NCBI GenBank assembly: GCA_035222895.1
Contig: JAVYIG010009928.1
Span: 1-64,000, forward strand
Direction of reading: 5' to 3'
Length of the DNA stretch: 64,000 bases
Source: Strongylocentrotus droebachiensis
Lineage: Eukaryota > Echinodermata > Echinoidea > Camarodonta > Strongylocentrotidae
Shown here: positions 58,801 through 64,000 of the stretch, in pieces
Position numbering within the stretch: position 1 is the stretch's first letter
Layout: every line of letters starts with the position of its first letter
Notes under the pieces: model-generated
What the model saw: only the letters and a program-made list of their open reading frames with translations
Told to the model about the DNA's origin: nothing
Database searches by the model: none
Made by a program: the position numbers and the translations under genes

Positions 58801-59965
58801 TAAATTACTTACTTTGACAAACGGGAGGATCGTTCTCCCATGTGCCATCTTGTAGACATCTATTCAAGTTACTTCCAATCAGAGTGTACATGCTACTGCT
58901 GCATGCATATGATATCGTCTGATTTACCAAGGGAGCTTGAGCCAATAGAGGATCGAGCTCTGAATAAGCAGCTATGGGAGGCGACGGACACTCAATAGCT
59001 GCAAAAACATGAGTAATGATCATTAAACATGATAGCAACTACTTTCTAAAAATCAATCTAAGGCAAAAGACCGGTTTACAAACATTTTCAAATGAATGGA
59101 TGTTTCTTTCCTGGGGACCTAGTGACGAATTACTCAATTAACCTGTTATCAATAAACTGCAATACTTGGAATTCAGTCTGCATGCATTTCTTGTTGATAT
59201 GTCGATCAAGCCTCAGGCAAGTTCTCGGGTTCTAAAAGAACAACCTTTATTTAAAAAGTATGCATAACACTTGAATATGTTTGTTTTTAGTGAACCGGTC
59301 TATTCTAATGGCCTTAAACGCCTTTAAAATATGCCAACATTACACTGTCGTATACGTAAACCAAACATAAAATCTAACGGTCAGGCAATATAGTATTGAA
59401 ATTGACCTTGATATACTTTCTGGGATGTCTTTATAATCGCCCAATTATTTTGCCATCGATTATCTATCAGCTGAATTCGTGCCGCTTATTAACATCAAGA
59501 CAATTTAATCTGATGCAAATTAATATAATCCACATTTACTCAATAAAAACAAAAAGGATCATGATTTAGAAAATTTAAAAATAAAAGGGGTCCACAAGCT
59601 ATAAAACACAAATACAATTTCTACCATATCAACTTTGATACAGTCTATTGTTTGTAAACTTGAGTCATGCATAGTGTTTTTTTTCTTCTCAATTCAAAGT
59701 AACAAATATTTTCTTTAAATTCTCTATATCATGCGCGGATTAATTAAGATCGATATATTTGAGCATGTAAAGCCCGTACCTGTGCATATGGGTGTATGAC
59801 CCAGCCAAGATCCGTCCTCTAAGCACACCCAAACAACAGTATTTGTTAGGCCATCCATCATGTATCCATCACTGCATTCCCATGTGAAATAAGAACCTGT
59901 ATCCAGCGTTTGGTTCGACAAGGTTGTTATGGAGTTAGGTATGGGGCCTGGCATGGCACAGGTAG
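36917..59965 (-). CDS. Gene B: double-cassette CCP/CTLD receptor (5' end missing)
   Basis: Upstream cassette exons: 59965-59780, 58998-58813, 58110-57877, 53374-53222, 52154-51882, 50491-50351, 49447-49262, 48615-48439. Downstream cassette: 47497-47312, 46934-46749, 45112-44864, 42506-42360, 41862-41590, 40711-40571, 40269-40084, 38990-38814, 38400-38284, then a small stalk exon 37619-37602 and a tail exon 37211-36917. The 17 module exons total 3198 nt, all open and phase 1-1. Only about 0.94 kb separates the two cassettes, with no recognisable terminal or signal exon, so one transcript with eight CCPs, four CTLDs and one EGF is favoured. Two adjacent genes, or a decayed 3' end, remain possible. 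Any signal exon lies beyond 60 kb or has been displaced. Confidence 0.65.
37525..37601 (-). pseudogene. Possible disrupted transmembrane exon of gene B
   Basis: Hydrophobic residues occur but in two different frames: SIATVLLI in one and SILILFF in the next. A strong donor GTAAGG follows at 37524. The only phase-1-to-phase-2 exon that fits (37564-37525) encodes a polar peptide, VHSHPILPRKGLKP. No other hydrophobic run occurs before the tail exon. Gene B may be secreted, broken, or affected by a sequencing indel. Confidence 0.3.
37602..37619 (-). CDS. Gene B small stalk exon
   Basis: An 18-nt phase 1-1 exon (EPNSAGG) behind a long pyrimidine tract ending CTTCTCCAACAG, donor GTTTCC. It matches the gene A exon at 7929-7961 in position and ending. 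Micro-exons are hard to call by eye. Confidence 0.35.
37830..37898 (-). pseudogene. Gene B stalk exon with lost splice donor
   Basis: Counterpart of the gene A stalk exon: same acceptor CTTTCAG and similar peptide (EIRLTTPLAFTTQ in A, EIRLTKPFPFTTQ here). The donor position reads GGACCT instead of GGTTTG, so GT has become GA. Skipping it would still join EGF to the next exon in phase 1. Confidence 0.55.
38060..38275 (-). repeat. tRNA-derived SINE next to EGF donor (gene B)
   Basis: Same family and position as 9780-9995, with the A-box region GGACTAGTGGTTAGGG and B box GGTTCGAATCCC. Confidence 0.7.
38284..38400 (-). CDS. Gene B downstream cassette: EGF-like module
   Basis: A 117-nt phase 1-1 exon with six cysteines (CYSNPCMNGGTCYIVDG, FTCTCTPSYIGSTC). 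Donor GTAAGG. The only intact EGF of gene B. Confidence 0.92.
38560..38700 (+). repeat. tRNA-derived SINE between EGF and CCP 4 (gene B)
   Basis: Orthologous to 10295-10470, with an internal deletion after AGAGCAGAGGTCTTA also shared by 48190-48330. Confidence 0.65.
38814..38990 (-). CDS. Gene B downstream cassette: CCP 4
   Basis: A 177-nt phase 1-1 exon, open throughout: AVECEGSPPEVALAS, YTCQVSYIPDSEP, SFCQHTGTW, FTCTG. Donor GTAAGA. The glycine seen in the other copies after YTCQ is changed. Confidence 0.9.
39835..40030 (+). repeat. SINE between CCP 4 and CCP 3 (downstream cassette)
   Basis: Orthologous to 11200-11395 and 49015-49210 (TATAAATGTCCTTTAGCAAG). Confidence 0.65.
40084..40269 (-). 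CDS. Gene B downstream cassette: CCP 3
   Basis: A 186-nt phase 1-1 sushi exon (GIPACGDPGEPLHCNRL, QFTCQEGYTLSG, VRCMNNGAW, RPSCEG). One extra cysteine (LHC instead of LHG) is unique to this copy. Donor GTAAAG. Confidence 0.92.
40571..40711 (-). CDS. Gene B downstream cassette: CTLD-B, C-terminal half
   Basis: A 141-nt phase 1-1 exon (ETRMKYEEWSDGQPKEYNQN, CVEMRR, QWNDESC, TLCQIG). The binding loop reads QPK, reminiscent of the QPD of galactose-type CTLDs. WND and its cysteine are intact. Donor GTGAGA. Confidence 0.9.
41590..41862 (-). CDS. Gene B downstream cassette: CTLD-B, N-terminal half
   Basis: A 273-nt phase 1-1 exon (DRSCQSVGLNLSDMV, GTCFQF, NCNDGAEEC, AWWIGGYDEDIG). Donor GTACGT. 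Confidence 0.92.
42182..42224 (+). repeat. Poly-C tract
   Basis: Nearly uninterrupted C run within an intron, close to the CTLD-A second-half exon. Length may be unreliable in the assembly. Confidence 0.8.
42360..42506 (-). CDS. Gene B downstream cassette: CTLD-A, C-terminal half
   Basis: A 147-nt phase 1-1 exon (GGVYIERFFWQNSFPSANSE, DCIELSYQDG, SFSWSPIS, LLCQYG). The calcium motifs are absent and the core cysteine after WND is missing. A TAG microsatellite and a C-rich tract follow the donor. Confidence 0.9.
43008..43408. mobile_element. 400-bp near-perfect palindrome (fold-back MITE)
   Basis: Arms 43008-43200 and 43207-43408 are inverse copies around GGTTAGGAGCC, with TATAGAGT at both outer ends. 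No coding content. Confidence 0.75.
43410..44863. other. Intron sequence, no features recognised
   Basis: AT-rich intron between the two halves of CTLD-A. No repeats or coding signal identified by eye. Confidence 0.4.
44864..45112 (-). CDS. Gene B downstream cassette: CTLD-A, N-terminal half
   Basis: A 249-nt phase 1-1 exon (GDCGDTDNYVKRYSNLTC, NLCNAKGELLATV, NSVWIGAMEGRDWMW). Donor GTAAGT. Closest to the gene A copy. Confidence 0.92.
45165..45425 (+). repeat. tRNA-derived SINE
   Basis: The head TGGTGTCGTGGTGCAGGC and B-box-like CTGACTCGATCC are followed by a body ending GGAAGAGCAGTATTGATAA, as in the other SINEs here. Confidence 0.6.
45540..45752. mobile_element. Short fold-back element
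   Basis: Arms about 45540-45632 and 45656-45752 are inverse copies (AAAGCGGACAAAATATACAG and its inverse) around a 23-bp loop. Confidence 0.65.
46749..46934 (-). CDS. Gene B downstream cassette: CCP 2
   Basis: A 186-nt phase 1-1 sushi exon (AIVCPSPPIAAYSMLD, YNCSSSKY, NRCLHDGTW, PPVCQS). Donor GTAAGC. Confidence 0.93.
47312..47497 (-). CDS. Gene B downstream cassette: CCP 1
   Basis: A 186-nt phase 1-1 sushi exon (TCALPGPIANTITT, WECIDGYMMDG, VWVCLEDGSW, TPICTG). Donor GTAAGG. Confidence 0.92.
47981..48011 (-). pseudogene. Truncated EGF exon at the cassette duplication junction
   Basis: The acceptor and first residues of the EGF exon remain (ALSQCYSNTC), then the sequence switches abruptly at about 47980 to DNA matching the region upstream of the cassette near 60.44 kb. 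Only two of six cysteines survive, so no EGF fold is possible. A GTAAGA inside the remnant could act as an in-phase donor after 27 nt. Confidence 0.8.
48190..48330 (+). repeat. tRNA-derived SINE in upstream cassette of gene B
   Basis: Same intron position and same internal deletion as 38560-38700. Confidence 0.65.
48439..48615 (-). CDS. Gene B upstream cassette: CCP 4
   Basis: A 177-nt phase 1-1 sushi exon (AVECEGSPPEVANAS, YTCQYGYIPDSEP, SFCQHTGTW, FTCTG). Donor GTAAGA. In phase with CCP 1 of the downstream cassette. Confidence 0.93.
49015..49210 (+). repeat. SINE between CCP 4 and CCP 3 (upstream cassette)
   Basis: Third orthologous copy of the 11200-11395 SINE. Confidence 0.65.
49262..49447 (-). 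CDS. Gene B upstream cassette: CCP 3
   Basis: A 186-nt phase 1-1 sushi exon (GIPACGDPGEPLHGNRL, HFTCQEGFTFSG, LRCMNNGAW, RPSCKG). Donor GTAAAG. Confidence 0.93.
49448..50350. other. Intron with inverted SINE tail
   Basis: Contains an inverse (ATT)n-tailed SINE end at about 49975-50110 (TTATATAGCGCTAATAC). Otherwise nothing seen. Confidence 0.4.
50351..50491 (-). CDS. Gene B upstream cassette: CTLD-B, C-terminal half
   Basis: A 141-nt phase 1-1 exon (ETRVIYEAWRSGTLDQNNRH, then CVRMW, FRWDDSFC, TLCQLG). The EPN site reads TLD and WND reads WDD. It is clearly more diverged from the other two copies than its neighbouring exons are. Confidence 0.88.
51095..51735. mobile_element. MITE interrupted by a nested element
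   Basis: 51095-51222 matches the left arm of the element at 53493-54220 (CCAATCAAAAAAAGTTTGAG), and 51711-51735 continues it. The middle is the nested element at 51231-51702. Confidence 0.6.
51231..51702. mobile_element. 472-bp nested element with 8-bp target duplication
   Basis: GCCTTTAA occurs at 51223-51230 and 51703-51710. The interior is full of GACCGCTCC, AACGGGTCTT and GTGGTCTT repeats, with inverted CCCGTTCTCACTCACTT-like ends. The 8-bp duplication suggests the hAT superfamily. Confidence 0.65.
51882..52154 (-). CDS. Gene B upstream cassette: CTLD-B, N-terminal half
   Basis: A 273-nt phase 1-1 exon (DRSCQSVGLSQSDMV, GTCFQF, NCDDGAEEC, AWWIGGYDEDD). Donor GTAAGT. Very close to its two paralogs. 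Confidence 0.92.
52862..52892 (+). repeat. AT microsatellite
   Basis: Pure (TA)n run inside an intron. Confidence 0.9.
53222..53374 (-). CDS. Gene B upstream cassette: CTLD-A, C-terminal half
   Basis: A 153-nt phase 1-1 exon (GDKYIELFFWQNPFPDSNPG, DCIELSYHSG, YSWNPRSF, LLCQYG). WND reads WNP and the following cysteine is absent, as in the other CTLD-A copies. Donor GTAAGT. The intron to the first half is 4.5 kb because of inserted mobile DNA. Confidence 0.9.
53493..54220. mobile_element. MITE with about 110-bp inverted ends
   Basis: The left arm (CCAATCAAAAAAAGTTTGAG, then GCAAAATCGGATAACT) is inverted at 54110-54215. The interior is AT-rich without coding potential. Confidence 0.7.
54500..55338. 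mobile_element. hAT-like element carrying a zinc-finger remnant
   Basis: Flanked by GTGCTGTG on both sides (54492-54499, 55339-55346). Inverted ends are CAGTGGCGTAGAC / GTCTACGCCCCTG. Both the 8-bp duplication and the CAG-GGCG ends are typical of hAT. The interior holds poly-G/T tracts, (ATT)n and a short perfect inverted repeat (ATCTTGTGGTTTCC). No transposase. Confidence 0.8.
54745..54870 (-). pseudogene. Captured C2H2 zinc-finger fragment
   Basis: One frame reads RTHAGEKPF (the C2H2 linker). The next frame reads KCKYCEKIFNSSGNLTKH, a nearly complete finger with both cysteines and the first histidine. The two parts are in different frames, so the piece is decayed. It lies inside the hAT-like element. 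Confidence 0.7.
55845..57280. other. Intron sequence, no gene recognised
   Basis: AT-rich, with no coding signal or clear repeats apart from fragments of dispersed elements. Confidence 0.35.
57479..57664 (-). mobile_element. Complete 186-bp TTAA MITE nested in another repeat
   Basis: TTAA on both sides (57475-57478, 57665-57668). Inverse orientation of 2410-2595. The flanking TTTCGTC-type repeat continues across it, as judged from the uninterrupted relative at 18180-18290. Confidence 0.7.
57877..58110 (-). CDS. Gene B upstream cassette: CTLD-A, N-terminal half
   Basis: A 234-nt phase 1-1 exon starting GTCSSNGTERYSNHTCYRRR, with core cysteine NRCTNEEEILATV and core motif NIWIGAREGRDWKW. It is 12 to 15 nt shorter than its paralogs and is the most divergent CTLD-A start. 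Donor GTAAGA. Confidence 0.9.
58111..58812. other. Intron, no features recognised
   Basis: AT-rich sequence between CTLD-A and CCP 2 of the upstream cassette. No repeat or coding signal seen. Confidence 0.4.
58813..58998 (-). CDS. Gene B upstream cassette: CCP 2
   Basis: A 186-nt phase 1-1 sushi exon (AIECPSPPIAAYSELD, YACSSSMY, NRCLQDGTW, PPVCQS). Donor GTAAGT, acceptor TTTTTGCAG. Confidence 0.93.
59418..59570 (+). repeat. Single unit of the 160-bp repeat
   Basis: One diverged copy (GGATGTCTTTATAATCG ... AAACAAAAAGGATCATG) of the unit tandemly repeated at 20257-21358, at the same intron position. Confidence 0.8.
59780..59965 (-). CDS. Gene B upstream cassette: CCP 1
   Basis: A 186-nt phase 1-1 sushi exon (TCAMPGPIPNSITT, WECSDGYMMDG, VWVCLEDGSW, TPICTG). 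Donor GTACGG. It is the rightmost coding exon recognised in the window. Confidence 0.92.
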
Positions 59966-60219
59966 CTGATATCAAACCTTTGGAGAGGATATATGATAGG
60001 GAAATGATCGCAACTACTTTCGAGAAATCAACTCTAGGGCAATGTCAGTAACCTATCGTAATATCAATTATGTTCGAAATACTTAACTTGTCACTGTCAT
60101 ACTGGCACTTTTCAATACTTGACGCACACGGCCATTGAAATTGCATTAGGGTGATTTTTTTAAAAGTTGATGCTATAAAAGCAAAAAGCAATCCCCGCCC
60201 CTAGAAAATCACAAGGGTT

Positions 60220-60600
60220 TTCATCGCCCCCCCCCCCCCCGAGGTCTTTTTTTTTGTTCGCCATCACATACCAATTGACACCTAGATTGACAGCGGAAAA
60301 TTTAGATTAATGTTTTCTTTTTGTGTACTTAAGGTCCATGTACGCAAGATGATTCGGGGGGGGGGGGGGGGAGGGGTAGTGAGCACTTTTTTTTATTTTT
60401 TATTTGTTATATTTTTGCTCCCGAAAATTTGAAAATCGCGCCGGCCGATAATTCGCTCAGTGGCGGGGGGGGGGGGGGGGGGGGGGAGCATCTCCATAAA
60501 AAGGTAACATTTACTTGTTTTTACACGTTTTTTCCCCAGGGGGGGGGGGGGGGATACGGCAATGATTCCGGCATCTACACTGCGCCCCCCCCCCTCCCCG
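60220..60600 (+). repeat. Cluster of poly-C and poly-G tracts
   Basis: Homopolymer runs at about 60227-60241 (C), 60356-60371, 60463-60487 and 60540-60554 (G). Shorter tracts at 47760-47775 and 47888-47911 match the first two in position, as expected of duplicated DNA. Confidence 0.85.
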
Positions 60601-60649
60601 CCACCAAGTTTCTATCGTTTTAGTGGACTCGATAAAAAGGGAAAACATT

Positions 60650-63600
60650 TTTTGCTTTGATTTGATTTGATGTTTATTTATTCCATATACATCACCATTT
60701 AAACATCTACAATCTGATAGCTTTATGTCATAATCACATGGTATATACAGAAAGATAACATAATATTTTCCAATATTTTATGTAAGTCTATTTTTTTCTA
60801 TTTTGAATTACATCCTAGGTTAATGACCTATTTCTCTCACTTTTAGTTAATTGTATTTCTTTTGTCATTATATTTCTGTGTTAACTGGCTATTTCCGCTA
60901 TTTTGTAATTTGTATTGGTGTGCGTGAATGTGTGCATGAAGTGATTGTGTGCTATTGAAACTGTATGGATATATGTTAGCATGTATTTCCTTTCAATCAG
61001 GTAAATGATGTAGAGTTTAAATGTATGTTTTCTGAAGTGCAATATGATACAACTAATAATTATATGAACTTTGATATGTTTTCGACAAGACTTGATACAG
61101 ATGAAAATGGGTCGCTTAATGATATTGATCCAGATGATATTTTGTTCACATCTAATAATCCCATTAAGTACTGGCTACCTGTTGATTTTAATGTGAGCCA
61201 AGATTTAACTAATAGAAGTTTAAAGAAAAATGTTGACGCTATTGATCAGTTTATTAGTCAACTTAACTTGAATTTTTCTATATATGGTTTTAGTGAAACC
61301 TGGATTCACGATAACACAATGTTATTATTGAATAGGGATGGTTACACATTTTATCATAATGACAGACGAGGTAGGAGAAGTTGAGGGGTTGCACTCTTGG
61401 TTAATGATTTATTTGATGCTAAAGTTCGAGATGATATTTATTTACCTGAAACTCTCTGTGAATATCTTTTTATTTAAGTCATATTGGATAAAAGTAAAAA
61501 CATCATTTACCGAGACCTTAATAAACCCATTTGTGATTTCAATGAGAATATGAATGCTTGTCTTGAAAAAATATCTTTAGAAAATAAACCAGTTTATATA
61601 ATGGGAGGTTATAACATTGATCTACTTCAATATAATTCGCTTCAATGCATTGATGATTTTGTAAATATTATGTATTACAACTCATTTCGCCCATTAATTG
61701 ACAAACCTTCAAGAATATGTAAGAAGTCTATCACTTTGATCGATAATATCTTGACAAATGTAGTCACTAAAGACATTCACTCTTGTATTTTCTATAGTGA
61801 TATAACAGACCATCTACCTTTTTTTTCTCCAAATAACCAACCTCCTTATTAGTCCTTGTCATAGACCATCTTCATTTTTCCACATAAGGAAAACGGATCC
61901 CTTAAGTTTAAGTTCATTTCAGAGGGATTTATCTGTTTTAGAATGGAATGAAGTATTTTTTTCTTGTGATGTAGATGAGGCCTATAATTCATTTTTAAAC
62001 ATATTTAAAACTGTGTATGATCATAACTTTGTTGCTCGTAAAGTGAAGAAAAGAAAACTGCCACGAAAACCTTGGATAACCCCTTCACTGTTAAAAAGAG
62101 ATTAATAAAAAGTATAGATTATAGAAAACATTTTGTCAAAAAAGAAACGACAGCAATGAATGTAAATATAAAAAATTGAAATAAATTAAACTCAATTTTA
62201 CAGTCTGTAAGGAAAAAATATTTGTGTGATTTATTACAGAAGAATAGGAATAATATGTCTAAAACTTGGGAAGTTATTAATGATTTATTAGGAAAGATAA
62301 GAAAATGCCAATATCCTAATCATTTTCAGAAGAATAAGTTAACTGATCGTCAATTGATTGTAAATGAATTTAATTCTTCTTTTTCTAGTATTGCTACAAA
62401 ACTAAAATCTGAACATATTCAGAAACCAAAATGCAATTTTAGTTCATTTTTACGAGATCCTTGTAGCAAATCAATATTTATTCATCCTACCAATGAAACA
62501 GAAGTTTTGAATATTGTCAAATTGCTCAATTCAACCAAGAGCACAGATTTTGAAGGAATAAGTCAGTTCATTATAAAACATGTTATACATTTCATTGTCA
62601 AACCAATTGTTTTTGTATGTAATCTTTCCTTTTTGTCAGGAAAAGTCCCCAAGAATTTTAAAGTAGGACAAATCATACCCATATTAAAAAAAGGTGATCC
62701 CCACATATTCTCTAATTATCGACTAATAACATTACTCCCCTGTTTTTCTAAGATACTGGAGAAATTGATTTATAATAGGCTTTTTAATCATATTAATAAA
62801 AATAATCCTCTGGCTGTTTCTCCATATGGTTTTAGAAAAATCTCATTATGTGGACATGCTCTAATTGACCTTCATGATCACATACTCAATAGATAATAAA
62901 TTGCATACATTAGGCTTGTTTCTTGATTTGTCGAAAGCTTTCGATGTCAATAACCACGATATTCTCTTCACTAAATTAAAATATTTTGGTATACGCGGTA
63001 TTGCTTGGGAATGGTTCAGGGACTATTTAAGTGATCGTATTTAATTCACATCATACAACAGCTTTATTTCTGACAGAGAGAGGATCCAGTTTGGAGTTCC
63101 ACAGGGCTCCATGCTGGGTCCTCTCCTATTTTTAATTTACATAAATGACCTTAGTTCTGCTTCATCTTTTTTTCATTTTGTCTTATTTGCCGACGACACA
63201 AACCTGATTGCATCTCATAATGATTTTGATAAATTAATGTCAGAAGTAAATAAAGAATTAAAAAAGGTTGTTGAATGGTTTAATGCTAATGAATCGATTA
63301 TAAATAATAAAAACAAGTGTACTTTATTTTCATAATAAAACTAATCCTTGCAATATTAATCATGTACAAATATGTATAAACAATGTAAATTTGAACGTGT
63401 GCTCTTCTGTTAAATTTCTTGGTATCCTTTTGGGTAATGCTTTATCTTTTCAGGATCATCGATTGTATATAACTAATAAAATATCTAAAAACATTGGTGT
63501 TCTTTGTAAATTACGTGTATTTCTGCCTGAAAAGGTATTGTTTATGTTGTATAATTGTTTAATTTTGCCTTACTTATATTACTGTAATATCACCTGGGCC

Positions 63601-64000
63601 GGTGTGGGAATAACTAACCTAGAACCTCTCTATTAACTTCAAAAGAAAGCTTTGAGAATATGTACATACTCCCATTATCAAGCTCATTCACGTCCCCTGT
63701 TTTTTCGCCTAAGAACACTCAATATTTATGATATACATGAAATTCAAAGTGCTATTATGATTTATAATGTTATAATAATTATGTACCTGAAAGAGTTTGT
63801 CAAATGTTTATCCTTAATAAATCTGTTCATTCATATAATACTCGTTCCTGTATCAAATATCTTTAACCAAAGGTCTCTACCCATGTAATGCTTTACTCTT
63901 TTAGACATAATGGTCCCCGTATTTGGAATGATTTAACTGATAATAGGTATAGCACACCAAAAATAATTACAACAAACACATGTTATTTGATGATTGCAAA
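60650..64000 (+). mobile_element. Decayed full-coding-length LINE (endonuclease plus RT), runs off window
   Basis: Frames in order: 61025-61384 (IYGFSETWIHDNT, endonuclease N-terminus), 61484-61852 (YIMGGYNIDLLQYN, IDNILTN, TDHLPFF), 62222-62896 (NFKVGQIIPILKKGDP, SNYRLITLLPCFSKILEKL), 62900-63050 (LFLDLSKAFDV), 63090-63335 (GVPQGSMLGPLLFLIYINDL, LFADDTN), 63391-63636 (LPYLYYCNITWAG), 63652-64000 (GPRIWNDLT). FADD is the polymerase motif. Several stops and frameshifts make it inactive. Jockey/CR1-type by motif order. Confidence 0.9.

Overview
The window is animal nuclear DNA: AT-rich, intron-dense, and crowded with SINEs, MITEs, LINE fragments and microsatellites. The coding exons encode sushi (CCP), C-type lectin (CTLD) and EGF modules. 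Expanded mosaic lectin receptors of this kind, together with repeat tails reading AAGCGCT...(ATT)n, suggest a marine invertebrate deuterostome, most likely an echinoderm. That placement is inference; no species-specific marker was read.

All supported protein-coding exons lie on the minus strand, so transcription runs from high to low coordinates. Gene A (25806 to 5847) can be assembled from start to stop with consistent splice phases: signal peptide, CCP, CCP, CTLD-A (two exons), CTLD-B (two exons), CCP, CCP, EGF, stalk exons, one transmembrane exon, and a 268-residue tyrosine-rich cytoplasmic tail. The model is 14 exons and 896 residues. Gene B (59965 to 36917, 5' end not seen) carries the extracellular cassette twice in tandem. 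The EGF exon of its upstream cassette is cut off at a duplication junction near 47980. The downstream cassette keeps its EGF, loses a clear transmembrane exon, and ends in a different tyrosine-rich tail. Every extracellular module boundary is phase 1, so whole modules can be duplicated, skipped or swapped without breaking the frame. The proteins look like cell-surface pattern-recognition or adhesion receptors: lectin and sushi modules outside, and in gene A a membrane anchor with possible PTB- and SH2-docking tyrosines inside.

Layout. 1-5840: gene-poor repeats, with a relic or alternative tail exon at 3931-4003. 5847-25806: gene A, with introns holding palindromic MITEs, a LINE 3' fragment, TAG microsatellites, a seven-unit 160-bp tandem repeat, a GC-rich element and a GCGTA-rich element. 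25.8-36.9 kb: spacer filled with Tx1/L1-like LINE fragments, SINEs and TTAA-flanked MITEs. 36.9-48.0 kb: gene B downstream cassette and tail. 48.0-60.0 kb: gene B upstream cassette, including a LINE fragment split by an hAT-like element that carries a zinc-finger remnant. 60.6-64.0 kb: a decayed plus-strand LINE running off the window.

Because there are three paralogous cassettes, many insertions can be checked against an empty site in a sister copy. This gives a relative history: some SINEs are shared by all three cassettes and so are older than the duplications, while several DNA elements are present in gene A only and so are younger.
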